Counted from the first letter of the stretch, positions 1 to 6,921 are shown. The stretch is 7,101 nt of DNA from Pedococcus sp. (GCA_025936615.1 JAICSZ010000113.1:1-7101), one strand, 5' to 3'. The notes: generated by a model from the letters alone, not told the origin. Program-made: numbers and translations.

Positions 1-299
1 ACCCCGATCTGCTGGTGCAGGGACACGCCGAGCTGGTGCAGCTTGTAGCCGAGCTCGAACCGCTTCTCCTCACGGATGTGGACGAGGTAGTCGCTGTCGA
101 GCAGCTCGCGCGACAGCCGGTAGACGGTCGGCAGCGGCAGCCCCGTGGCGTCGGCGATCTCCTTCGCCGAGGCGCCACCGCGGCCGGCGACCACCTCCAG
201 GATCTCCAGCGTGCGGTGCACCGACCCCGGTCGCGCCCCGTGCCCCAGTCCCGACCCCGGGCTCGACCCGCCGGCCGACTCGGTCCGCTCGGTGGTCAT
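1..299 (-). CDS. IclR-family transcriptional regulator, N-terminal part (cut by window edge)
   Basis: This is a DNA-binding repressor or activator of the IclR family, of which only the first 99 residues are visible; the effector-binding C-terminal domain lies beyond the left edge. Reading from the ATG at 299, a disordered Gly/Ser-rich tail (residues 1-25) precedes the winged helix-turn-helix. SVHRTLEIL (about 26-34) is the typical first helix, SAKEIADATGLPLPTVYRL (about 44-62) is the helix-turn-helix, and the wing follows with YLVHI and FELGYKLHQLG (about 71-91). The gene is divergent from the ABM gene, 110 bp away, so it may control that gene, itself, or both. A TAGGGT hexamer six bases before the ATG suggests a leaderless transcript. 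No effector can be named because the ligand domain is missing. The family call is secure. Confidence 0.9.
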   Translation of the reverse strand, partial: MTTERTESAGGSSPGSGLGHGARPGSVHRTLEILEVVAGRGGASAKEIADATGLPLPTVYRLSRELLDSDYLVHIREEKRFELGYKLHQLGVSLHQQIG

Positions 300-305
300 G
301 GCGTC

Positions 306-311
306 ACCCTA
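306..311 (-). promoter_or_regulatory. Candidate -10 element of the IclR gene
   Basis: The minus strand reads TAGGGT here, a good match to the actinobacterial TANNNT -10 box. It is six bases from the ATG at 299, which would place the transcription start at or next to the start codon (leaderless message). No convincing -35 box is seen 16-19 bases upstream. The call rests on one hexamer and its position. Confidence 0.35.
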
Positions 312-343
312 GGCTCTGACTTCTCACCGGACGAGAGGGCCGA

Positions 344-373
344 CTGACCGTCGTACCCGGCCCGTGGCACGAT
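344..373 (+). promoter_or_regulatory. Weak candidate promoter for the ABM gene
   Basis: CTGACC (344-349) and CACGAT (368-373), separated by 18 bases, could serve as -35 and -10 boxes for the plus-strand gene starting at 410. Both are imperfect matches. The 300-409 interval must hold promoters for both divergent genes and probably an IclR operator, but no clean operator palindrome stands out. Confidence 0.22.
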
Positions 374-409
374 GCGCCCCGAGTCCACCGCCGCTGCGAG
401 GAGAGCCGC

Positions 410-730
410 ATGATCTTCATCTGCGTCAAGTGGAAGGTGAGGCCTGAGTACGCCGATCGGTGGGTCGACCTGACCAGGGACTTCACCGAGGCGACGCGCG
501 CGGAGGAGGGGAACCTGTTCTTCGAGTGGTCCCGGAGCGTCGACGACCCGGACCAGTACGTCCTCATCGAGGCCTTCCGGGACGACGCCGCCGAGGCGCA
601 CGTCACCTCCGACCACTTCAAGCGGGCGCAGGCGGAGCTGCCGCAGTACGTCCAGGAGACCCCGAGGATCCGCAACGTGCGGATGGAGGGCGACCACTGG
701 GACTCGCTCGGGGAGTTCGAGGTCAGCTGA
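410..730 (+). CDS. ABM-domain protein, putative quinol monooxygenase (YgiN-like)
   Basis: This is a 106-residue single-domain protein of the antibiotic biosynthesis monooxygenase fold, a dimeric ferredoxin-like barrel found in small cofactor-free oxygenases that act on quinols and polyketides. The visible signature is the N-terminal strand IFICVKWKVRPEYADRW (residues 2-18), the EEGNLFFEWSRS strand (32-43), DPDQYVLIEAFRD (47-58) and AHVTSDHF (63-70), whose His64 and His69 sit where the family usually has its pocket. Length is normal for a stand-alone ABM protein. The start is supported by GAGGAG at 398-403, six bases before the ATG. It is divergent from the IclR gene and converges on the FAD/Fe-S dehydrogenase gene, overlapping it by 8 bp. 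Substrate and catalytic activity cannot be read from sequence; many relatives have no proven reaction. Confidence 0.88.
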   Translation: MIFICVKWKVRPEYADRWVDLTRDFTEATRAEEGNLFFEWSRSVDDPDQYVLIEAFRDDAAEAHVTSDHFKRAQAELPQYVQETPRIRNVRMEGDHWDSLGEFEVS

Positions 731-3581
731 GGGTCGGACCTCCCGAGCCCCCCTCCCGGGTCGCCGCGTCGAGCAGCTCGAGGATGTGCACGTAGGGCCT
801 CCCGGTCGCGCGGGTCATCCCGATCTCGCAGGTGCGGTTCGACGAGGCGTAGGCCGCGAACGTCCGCGTGGAGAGCTCCGCCGCCTCCGGCGCGGTCGCC
901 GATGCCGTGAGCTCGGGGTGCAGCAGCCCGCGGTCGCCCGCGAACCCACAGCACCCCCACGCAGCCGGGACGAGCACGTCCGCCGCGATGGCCCTTCCGA
1001 TCACCTCCATGGCGGGGGCGGTCCCCAGCTCGGTCGACGAGCATGTCGGGTGCAGCGCGAGGGACGGCAGCGGGGCGCGCACCGTCAGCCGCGGAAGCAC
1101 GCGGGTGGCCACGAACTCGATGGCATCGAGGACCGTGAGACTCTCGGAGGGCGCGCTCCCGGCCATGGTCACCAGGCCCTGGGCGCAGGACGAGGCGTCG
1201 ACGACGACGGGCAGGCGTCCACCGTCGCTCGCCTCGGCCAGAGCGGGCAGCACCTCGGTCACCATCAGGTCGTAGCCGCCGCGGTGCCCCTTGGACTTCC
1301 ACGGGGTCCCGCAGCACAGACCGGGCAGGCCTTCAGGCGTGCGAAGGGCGACGCCCGCGCGCCGGGCCAGCGACACGAACGCCTCGCTCGCCCCGGCGCC
1401 GTGGCCGTCCGCCTCGGTCCCGAACATGGTGCCGAGGCAGGAGGGGAAGAAGACCGCCTCGGCTCCGTCCTCCCGCAGCGCGGGCCGCGCAGTGCCGCCG
1501 TGCGGCAGGCGCCGGTCGTAGAGCGGGACCTGCTCGGCACCCAGCAGGCGGCGGCCCACCTTGCTCGCCGCCGTCGCGACGGGGGCGGGCAGCGCGTCCG
1601 CGGCAGTGAGCGCCGCCCCTGCTCCCTTGGTGACCGGGCCCCAGTGCCGGGCCGCCGTCCTCCAGATCCCGCCGGCCACCGGCCCGGCGTCTCGGGCACG
1701 CAGCCGGCGCACCAGGTCCCCGGTGTTGATGTGCACCGGGCACGCCGTCTGGCACATGCCGTCGACCGCGCAGGTCTGGATCGCCTCGTAGTCGTAGTCC
1801 CGCTCGAGCTCCGCGAGCAGCTCGAGGTCGCCGCGCCGGCGCGCTCCTTCCATCTCACGGCGCAGGACGATGCGCTGGCGGGGCGTGGTGGTCAGGTCCC
1901 GGCTGGGACAGACCGGCTCGCAGTAGCCGCACTCGACGCAGCGGTCGACCTCCTCCTCGACCGGGGCGGTGGCCTTGAGGTCCTGCAGGTAGGACCGTGG
2001 GTCGTCGGAGAGCACGGACCCCGGGTTCAGGGTCGCGTGCGGGTCCACGAGCCGTTTGAGGGTCCACATCACGTCGTACAGCTCGTCGCCGTACTGCCGG
2101 CGCACGAACGACGCCATGATGCGACCGGTGCCGTGCTCGGCCTTGAGCGAGCCGCCGTTGCCCAGGACCAGGTCGACCATGTCGTCGGTGAACGCCTCGT
2201 AGCGCTCCATGTGCCCCGCGTCGTCGAACCGCTCCTTGAGCAGGAAGTGCACGTTGCCGTCGCGGGCGTGCCCGAAGATCACCGACTCCTCGTAGTGGTG
2301 CCGGTCGAAGAGCTCGGACAGCGCACCGCACGTCTCCCCCAGCCGGGCCACGGGCACGACGACGTCCTCGAGGAGCGCGTTGGTGCCGGGCGGGCGGGCA
2401 CTGGCCACCGCACTGAACAGCCCCTTGCGGATGTGCCAGAGCGTCGCGCGCTCGGCGGCGTCGGTGGTGAGGCGGAACGGCGTACCGCGGCCCAGCGCCT
2501 CCAGCGCAGGCTCGACGGCACGCCGGCTCGCGGCCAGCTCGTCCGCCGATGCCGCCTCGAACTCCACCAGCAGGGCAGCCTGACGGTCGACGTCGAGGTC
2601 GCGGATCGCGGCCGGGCACCCGGGGTCCCGGGCGGAGACCTTGAGCGACGCGGCGTCCATCAGCTCGGCGGTGACCGTGCCCGCCTCGATCAGCTGGGGT
2701 ACGGCGGACGTCGCTGTCTCCACGTCGTCGAACACCAGCAGGCCGGTGGCCACGTGCGGCACCACCTCGACGGTGCGGAACACGGCCTCGGCCACGAAGC
2801 CGAGCGTGCCTTCGCTGCCGATCATCAGGTGCACCAGGATGTCGATCGGCTCCTCGTGGTCGAGGAACGCGTTCAGTCCGTAGCCCATCGTGTTCTTCAT
2901 CGCGAACAACCGCTCGATGGTGGCCACCGACTCGGGGCTGTCCAGGATCCGCCGACGCAGTCGCAGCAGTCCCTCGTGCAGCTCGGGCTCCGCCTCGGCG
3001 AGCCGCGAGCCGGCCTGCGGGTCCGCCGAGTCGAGGACGGTCCCGCTGGGCAGGACGAGGACCATCGACTCCAGCGTGCGGTAGGTGTTGGAGCGGGTGC
3101 CGCAGTGCATGCCCGAGGAGTTGTTGGCGACGACCCCGCCGACGGTGCAGACGCTCTCGCTCGCCGGGTCCGGTCCCAGCTTGCGGCCGTGGGGCGCCAG
3201 CAGGGTGTTCACCGCGCGGACCGTGACACCCGGCTGCACCCGCACCCGCGCCCCACCGTCGAGGACCTCCACGCCCTGGAAGCGCTTCCGGGTGTCGACC
3301 AGCACGCTGTCCGTGAGGCCCTGCCCCGACAGGCTCGTGCCCGCCGACCGGAAGGTGAGGGGAACGCCAGCGCGGTCGCAGGCGCGCAGCAGCACCGCGA
3401 CCTGCTCCGCACTGCGCGGGGTGACGACGGTCTGCGGGACCAGGAGGTAGTGCGACGCGTCGTGGGCATACTTGAGCCGGTCCAACCGGCGCTGGGTGAC
3501 GGCGTCCTCGCCGAGGACGGACGACAGCTCGTGGGCCAGCAGCCCGTGGGTGTCGGTGTCGTCACTGGTGTGGGCGGTCAT
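723..3581 (-). CDS. Fused FAD-linked oxidase / Fe-S oxidoreductase (D-2-hydroxyacid dehydrogenase type)
   Basis: This 952-residue protein joins a GlcD/D-lactate-dehydrogenase-like flavoprotein to a GlcF/HdrD-like iron-sulfur half, as in E. coli YdiJ. It probably oxidises a D-2-hydroxyacid (lactate, 2-hydroxyglutarate or similar) to the 2-oxoacid and passes electrons to quinone at the membrane. The PCMH-type FAD-binding domain spans about 45-275, with the pyrophosphate loop GTSLSGQG (81-88) and GGVVANNSSG (148-157). The C-terminal oxidase domain follows to about 525; GHARDGNVH (437-445) and EHGTGR (482-487) supply His438, His445, Glu482 and His483, the likely metal and substrate ligands. Ferredoxin motif one is C548, C551, C554, C558-P. 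Motif two is C604, C610, C614-P, with Asp607 replacing one Cys. Two CCG-type modules follow (C715, C756-C757, C799; C847, C877-C878, C918). There is no signal peptide or transmembrane helix. It is last in the operon, 42 bp after the GntR gene. GGAAGG lies seven bases before the ATG. Exact substrate is unknown. Confidence 0.9.
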   Translation of the reverse strand: MTAHTSDDTDTHGLLAHELSSVLGEDAVTQRRLDRLKYAHDASHYLLVPQTVVTPRSAEQVAVLLRACDRAGVPLTFRSAGTSLSGQGLTDSVLVDTRKRFQGVEVLDGGARVRVQPGVTVRAVNTLLAPHGRKLGPDPASESVCTVGGVVANNSSGMHCGTRSNTYRTLESMVLVLPSGTVLDSADPQAGSRLAEAEPELHEGLLRLRRRILDSPESVATIERLFAMKNTMGYGLNAFLDHEEPIDILVHLMIGSEGTLGFVAEAVFRTVEVVPHVATGLLVFDDVETATSAVPQLIEAGTVTAELMDAASLKVSARDPGCPAAIRDLDVDRQAALLVEFEAASADELAASRRAVEPALEALGRGTPFRLTTDAAERATLWHIRKGLFSAVASARPPGTNALLEDVVVPVARLGETCGALSELFDRHHYEESVIFGHARDGNVHFLLKERFDDAGHMERYEAFTDDMVDLVLGNGGSLKAEHGTGRIMASFVRRQYGDELYDVMWTLKRLVDPHATLNPGSVLSDDPRSYLQDLKATAPVEEEVDRCVECGYCEPVCPSRDLTTTPRQRIVLRREMEGARRRGDLELLAELERDYDYEAIQTCAVDGMCQTACPVHINTGDLVRRLRARDAGPVAGGIWRTAARHWGPVTKGAGAALTAADALPAPVATAASKVGRRLLGAEQVPLYDRRLPHGGTARPALREDGAEAVFFPSCLGTMFGTEADGHGAGASEAFVSLARRAGVALRTPEGLPGLCCGTPWKSKGHRGGYDLMVTEVLPALAEASDGGRLPVVVDASSCAQGLVTMAGSAPSESLTVLDAIEFVATRVLPRLTVRAPLPSLALHPTCSSTELGTAPAMEVIGRAIAADVLVPAAWGCCGFAGDRGLLHPELTASATAPEAAELSTRTFAAYASSNRTCEIGMTRATGRPYVHILELLDAATREGGSGGPTLS

Positions 3582-3623
3582 CGCCTCGCCTTCCGCTCCG
3601 TACGTCCCCTTGCGGGCGGAACG

Positions 3624-4328
3624 CTACCCCCGCCCCGCGCCCGCCTCCCAGACTCTGCCACGCGCCTTCCCGGCCTCGTCGCCGAAGAGCAGGCGGACGG
3701 CAGTGTCCCGATTGACGTGGACGTGCTGCAGGGCGACCGCGCCGGCCCGCTCGGGGTCACCGGAGGCGATCGCGTCGAAGAGCTGTCGATGCTCGTGGAC
3801 CAGCTCGGCGATGTCCTCGTTCTGCCTGAAGAGCCAGTGCAACCGGCCCTGCAACGGCTCCAGCATCCCGGCGAGCAGGTCGTTGTGCGCCAGTGACACC
3901 AGGGCGTCGTGGAACGCCTCGTTCGACCGTTGCCCTGCAGCTGTGTCGTCCCGCGCCACGGCCGCGTCACCCTCGTCGAGGATGCGCCTCAGAGCGGCGA
4001 GCTCGTCCGAGGTCGCGCGTTCTGCGGCACGTCGGGTGGCCAGGACCTCGAGAGCCTCACGAACGTCGAACAGCTCCTCGACGTCGCGTCTGGACAGGCG
4101 CCGGACGATCACTCCTCGGCGCGGGACGACCTGCACGAAGCCCTCCGTCTCGAGCGTGCGCAGGGCCTCGCGGACAGGCACACGGGAGACACCCAGCTCC
4201 GCAGCAAGCTCGCGCTCGACCATCTTCGAACCGGGGCTGAGCCTGCCGTCTGCGATGCGCTGACGGATCTCGTCGCGCACCTGGTCACGCAGCGGCGTGT
4301 GCGCGAGACCGAGCGGGACCTGGCTCAA
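3624..4328 (-). CDS. GntR-family regulator, FadR/VanR subfamily (FCD domain)
   Basis: This 234-residue regulator is the probable ligand-responsive controller of the operon it sits in. The winged helix-turn-helix occupies about residues 12-78: TPLRDQVRDEIRQRI, then VERELAAELGVSRVPVREAL (37-56), then the wing GFVQVVPRRGVIV (63-75). The FCD effector domain covers about 84-212; its likely metal-binding residues are His140 (in NEAFHDAL), His180 (in HEHRQLFDAI) and His202 or His204, the usual site for carboxylate ligands in this family. The family's common Asp before the first His is Asn136 here. I chose the TTG at 4328 because GGAG (4334-4337) lies five bases upstream and the family-like sequence begins right after it. 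The open frame continues upstream to 4694, but that part is antisense-like low-complexity sequence inside the hydrolase gene. It is 82 bp after the hydrolase and 42 bp before the dehydrogenase. The ligand is not identified; a hydroxy- or dicarboxylic acid would fit. Confidence 0.88.
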   Translation of the reverse strand: MSQVPLGLAHTPLRDQVRDEIRQRIADGRLSPGSKMVERELAAELGVSRVPVREALRTLETEGFVQVVPRRGVIVRRLSRRDVEELFDVREALEVLATRRAAERATSDELAALRRILDEGDAAVARDDTAAGQRSNEAFHDALVSLAHNDLLAGMLEPLQGRLHWLFRQNEDIAELVHEHRQLFDAIASGDPERAGAVALQHVHVNRDTAVRLLFGDEAGKARGRVWEAGAGRG

Positions 4329-4356
4329 CCTGACTCCATCGTTCTCGTGTTCGGGA

Positions 4357-4362
4357 AGTGTA
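4357..4362 (-). promoter_or_regulatory. Weak candidate internal -10 element before the GntR gene
   Basis: The minus strand reads TACACT, a full TANNNT match, 28 bases before the TTG start of the GntR gene in the operon's largest internal gap (82 bp). No good -35 box is found at 16-19 bases. If used, it would let the regulator and the dehydrogenase be transcribed separately from the permease and hydrolase. Confidence 0.22.
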
Positions 4363-4410
4363 GGACTGGCGCCACCCGAGGTCGTCAGGCGATGGCGGTC
4401 CGGCTCGCGC

Positions 4411-5319
4411 TCAGCGGCCGACGCCGTCCGGACGCTCCGCCCCGGAGAAGGGGAACCGGGCCCGGAAGTCGTCCGTTGCCGACTCGAAGGTCGCGAACGT
4501 GACCCCGTCATGCGAACCCCAGTAGTCGAAGAGCCGCTCGAGCATGAGGAGCACCTGCGGGCGTCCCGAGACGTCGGGATGGAGCGTGACGGGGAACACG
4601 GCGTAGTCGAGCTCCCGGTAGACCCAGTCGAACTGGTCGTTCCACAGCTGCTCGACGTCGCGGGGGCTGACGTAGCCGTGGCTGTTGGCGGCATGCTTGT
4701 TGTACATCATCGGGGGGAGGTCGTCGACGTACCAGCTGCCACAGAACTCCACGAGGTCGACCTCGTGGCCGTGGGCCATCGGTCTCATCCACCGCTCCGC
4801 GCTCGCGGCGAAGTCGATCTTGGTCCACTGGTCCCCGACCCGGGCGTAGAAGGGCACGAAGTCGTGGTAGTTCTGGGAGTGGTCGTAGCTGAACCCGTTC
4901 TCCAGCAGGAGAGCCGCCGTGTGCTCGCTCATCTCCCACCAGGGCGCCACGTAGCCTCGGGGTGCCTGACCGGAGAGCTTGTGCACCAGGTCGATGCTGC
5001 GCAGCAGCACCTCGCGCTCCTGCTCGGGACTCATCGCCACCGGGTTCTCGTGGCAGTAGCCGTGAGCACCGATCTCGTGGCCCGCATCCGCCACCGACTG
5101 CATCTGGTGCGGGAATGACTCGATCGAGTGCCCCGGGATGAACCAGGTGGTCTGGATCTCGCGGCGGTCGAACAGGCGCAGCAGACGCGGACTGCCGACC
5201 TCCCCCGCGAAGACGCCGCGCTGGATGTCGTTCGGGGAGTCCTCACCACCGTAGGAGCCGAGCCAACCGGCGACAGCGTCGACGTCGACGCCGATGCAGA
5301 TCTTGATGTCCTTGCTCAT
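4411..5319 (-). CDS. NodB-fold (polysaccharide deacetylase family) hydrolase, likely cyclic imide/ureide hydrolase
   Basis: This 302-residue protein has the NodB/polysaccharide-deacetylase (CE4) fold in the branch that includes cyclic imide hydrolases, PuuE-type allantoinases and Helicobacter PgdA. Visible motifs: [18 protein letters not shown] (10-27) carries Asp12 and Asp14; [14 protein letters not shown] (57-70); [13 protein letters not shown] (81-93) carries His86 and His90, the H-x3-H metal pair; [11 protein letters not shown] (121-131); and [10 protein letters not shown] (245-254) carries His247. All metal and catalytic positions of the fold appear intact. There is no signal peptide or membrane helix, so it acts in the cytosol, which argues against cell-wall deacetylation and for a small amide substrate. 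It starts 14 bp after the permease stop; GGAG (5328-5331) partly overlaps that region, eight bases before the ATG at 5319. Inference: it opens the ring of a compound brought in by the permease. The name 'polysaccharide deacetylase' given by automatic tools is probably misleading here. Confidence 0.87.
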   Translation of the reverse strand: MSKDIKICIGVDVDAVAGWLGSYGGEDSPNDIQRGVFAGEVGSPRLLRLFDRREIQTTWFIPGHSIESFPHQMQSVADAGHEIGAHGYCHENPVAMSPEQEREVLLRSIDLVHKLSGQAPRGYVAPWWEMSEHTAALLLENGFSYDHSQNYHDFVPFYARVGDQWTKIDFAASAERWMRPMAHGHEVDLVEFCGSWYVDDLPPMMYNKHAANSHGYVSPRDVEQLWNDQFDWVYRELDYAVFPVTLHPDVSGRPQVLLMLERLFDYWGSHDGVTFATFESATDDFRARFPFSGAERPDGVGR

Positions 5320-5333
5320 TCTCAGGTCTCCGA

Positions 5334-6824
5334 TCAGGCGATGTTGTCGGCGTCGGCCAGGGCCGGGTGCGTCCGGTGGGCAGGCTCGAGGTCGGACCCG
5401 TGAACGGCTCGGCCCATCGCGAACCGGTAGGCCACCCCGGAGAGCACCACGCCGAGTGGCCAGGAGAACGCCGCGACGGAGGAGAACGCCGGCACCAGGG
5501 CCACGACCGCCACCAGCGCCGCCGTGGGCACGAACACCGCGATGGCCGTGGGGTTGACTCCACGGGTGTAGTGGTAGCTCCCGGACGGGTCGACCGTGTA
5601 GAGGTCGTCGACGAGGACCCGCCCACGGCGGATCAGGAAGTAGTCGACCGCCATGATCCCGAACAGCGGGCCCAGAAGAGCACCCAGGCCGCCCAGGAAG
5701 TAGTTGACCACCACCGGGTTGGAGTACAGCTTCCACGGCATCACCAGGAGCGCCAGGACGGCGCTGATCATCCCGCCGCGCTTGAAGCTGATCCGCTTCG
5801 GCCAGACGTTCGCGAGGTCGTAGGCCGGAGAGACGAAGTTGAGGACGACGTTGACCCCGATGGTCGCGATGATGAACATGACCGCGCCGATCACGAGAAC
5901 CGCGGTGTTGGGGACCTTCGCGATGATCAGCGCCGGATCGGTGATGGTCTCACCGAAGACCGTGAGCGTCCCGACGGTCGTGGCGATGCTGACGGCCGCG
6001 AAGGCCACGAAGTTGACCGGGATGCCCCAGAAGGTGCCGCGACGGACGGCCTTCGCGCTCTTGCCGAAGCGCGTGAAGTCGGAGTAGTTCAGCAGCATCG
6101 TCGCGTACGTCGACACGAGGAGGAAGGCGCCGCCGAGAACGGCCAGCGTCGCACCGCCCTCGACGGGCCGCACCGACACGTTCATGGGAAGGTGCCATCC
6201 CGCCTCGGAGAACAGCCACAGGGCCATCCCGAGCATGACGACCCAGATCAGCGGACCCGCCCAGTCCTGGAAGCGTCGTACAGCCTCCATGCCCCGGGTG
6301 ACCACGAACATCTGCAGCAGCCACAGGAGCAGGAAGCACGCCCAGCCCAGCAGGGAGAGCCCGAGGAACGAGCGGTCCTGCCAGGTGCTCAGGCCCGGGT
6401 CGATGCGAAGCAGCAGGACGACGACGGCCAGCGAGGCGAGGTACGTCTGGATGCCGTACCAGGCGATCGCGATGACCGCCCTGATCAGCGCCGGCAGGTT
6501 CGCCCCCCAGACGCCGAAGCTGATGCGCGCCATGACCGGGAACGGCACACCGGTCTCCACTCCCATCCGCCCCGCGAGCAGCAGCCCCGCATAGAGCACG
6601 GTGATGCCGATGGCGAGCGAGATCAGCACCTGCCAGGCAGTGAGCCCCAACGCGAACATCCCGGCCACGAACGTGTACGTGCCGATGTTGTGGATGGCCG
6701 ACATCCACACGGCGAAGTAGTTGTAGGAGTGCCAGCGCCGGTCGGTCGCCGGCGCGAGGTCCTCGTTGTAGAGCCGGCCCTCGGGATCGAGGGCTGCGAG
6801 ATGAGCGTGGGCGGGCGCGGACAT
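5334..6824 (-). CDS. NCS1-family permease (nucleobase/hydantoin/allantoin-type cation symporter)
   Basis: This 496-residue inner-membrane protein belongs to the NCS1 (nucleobase:cation symporter-1) family, which imports uracil, cytosine, allantoin, hydantoins and related rings with Na+ or H+. The family N-terminus [33 protein letters not shown] is seen at about 18-50. There are about twelve hydrophobic segments over 34-470. [14 protein letters not shown] (103-116) leads into AWYGIQTYL (121-129), where Trp122 and Gln126 correspond to the aromatic and Gln substrate ligands of the hydantoin transporter Mhp1. [13 protein letters not shown] (244-256) and [15 protein letters not shown] (325-339) are further family signatures. 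The chosen ATG has GGAG (6830-6833) five bases upstream; earlier in-frame ATG/GTG codons would add a hydrophilic tail unlike the family and run through the promoter. It is the first gene of the operon. Motifs favour a cyclic amide, imide or ureide substrate, but which one cannot be decided. Confidence 0.92.
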   Translation of the reverse strand: MSAPAHAHLAALDPEGRLYNEDLAPATDRRWHSYNYFAVWMSAIHNIGTYTFVAGMFALGLTAWQVLISLAIGITVLYAGLLLAGRMGVETGVPFPVMARISFGVWGANLPALIRAVIAIAWYGIQTYLASLAVVVLLLRIDPGLSTWQDRSFLGLSLLGWACFLLLWLLQMFVVTRGMEAVRRFQDWAGPLIWVVMLGMALWLFSEAGWHLPMNVSVRPVEGGATLAVLGGAFLLVSTYATMLLNYSDFTRFGKSAKAVRRGTFWGIPVNFVAFAAVSIATTVGTLTVFGETITDPALIIAKVPNTAVLVIGAVMFIIATIGVNVVLNFVSPAYDLANVWPKRISFKRGGMISAVLALLVMPWKLYSNPVVVNYFLGGLGALLGPLFGIMAVDYFLIRRGRVLVDDLYTVDPSGSYHYTRGVNPTAIAVFVPTAALVAVVALVPAFSSVAAFSWPLGVVLSGVAYRFAMGRAVHGSDLEPAHRTHPALADADNIA

Positions 6825-6882
6825 GGCGGCTCCAAGGGCGCGTGGCGGAGTGGGATGGGGACAGCGTCGACAATGGTGGGAT

Positions 6883-6895
6883 GCGGTATACCAAG
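6883..6895. promoter_or_regulatory. Candidate GntR-type operator (GGTATACC palindrome)
   Basis: GGTATACC at 6885-6892 is a perfect 8-bp palindrome. With its flanks it reads TTGGTATACCGC on the minus strand, close to the TNGT-N-ACNA pattern bound by FadR/VanR-type GntR proteins; the left half matches and the right half differs at the last base. It lies directly after the proposed -10 box of the permease promoter, where a bound repressor would block initiation. The GntR protein of the same operon is the obvious candidate to bind it. A simple palindrome could occur by chance, but an AT-rich one in this GC-rich DNA at this place is suggestive. Confidence 0.45.
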
Positions 6896-6921
6896 ATGGC
6901 GTGCGCCACCTCACACGTCAA
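6893..6921 (-). promoter_or_regulatory. Candidate promoter of the permease-hydrolase-GntR-dehydrogenase operon
   Basis: On the minus strand TTGACG (6921-6916) is an excellent -35 box, and 17 bases later CATCTT (6898-6893) is a fair -10 box. The expected transcription start, near 6886, falls in the GGTATACC palindrome and gives a leader of about 60 bases before the permease ATG at 6824. TATACC (6890-6885) could serve as an alternative -10 box, but its matching -35 (TGAGGT) is poorer. Confidence 0.45.

Noticed and set aside
337..363. Inverted repeat GGGCCG / CGGCCC in the IclR-ABM intergenic region
   Set aside because: Six-base GC-only arms with a 15-base spacer are expected by chance in such GC-rich DNA; it does not resemble a recognised IclR operator.
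3591..3621. Inverted repeat TTCCGC / GCGGAA in the gap between the GntR and dehydrogenase genes
   Set aside because: The stem is only 6 bp with a 19-base loop and no U-run. One arm touches the dehydrogenase ribosome site, but the structure is too weak to call a terminator or a regulator.
786..3896. Very long plus-strand open frame (over 1000 codons) opposite the dehydrogenase gene
   Set aside because: It is the antisense shadow of a high-GC gene: Arg/Gly/His/Val-rich with no recognisable domain, and the opposite strand encodes a complete, motif-rich flavo-iron-sulfur dehydrogenase.
4329..4694. N-terminal extension of the GntR gene up to an ATG at 4694
   Set aside because: The extra 122 residues are Ser/Arg/Thr-rich out-of-frame sequence overlapping the hydrolase coding region; the family's DNA-binding domain begins just after the TTG at 4328.
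4411..5319. Peptidoglycan or chitin deacetylase assignment for the NodB-fold protein
   Set aside because: It has no signal peptide or membrane anchor and sits between a small-molecule permease and a metabolic regulator.
5320..5736. Upstream extension of the hydrolase frame into the permease gene
   Set aside because: The extension has no domain and lies within permease coding sequence; the ATG at 5319 has a ribosome binding site and starts the conserved fold.
6825..6914. Earlier start codon for the permease at 6914
   Set aside because: The extra 30 residues (Arg/His/Cys/Trp-rich) do not resemble an NCS1 N-terminus, and the extension would run through the proposed -10 box and operator; the ATG at 6824 has GGAG five bases upstream.
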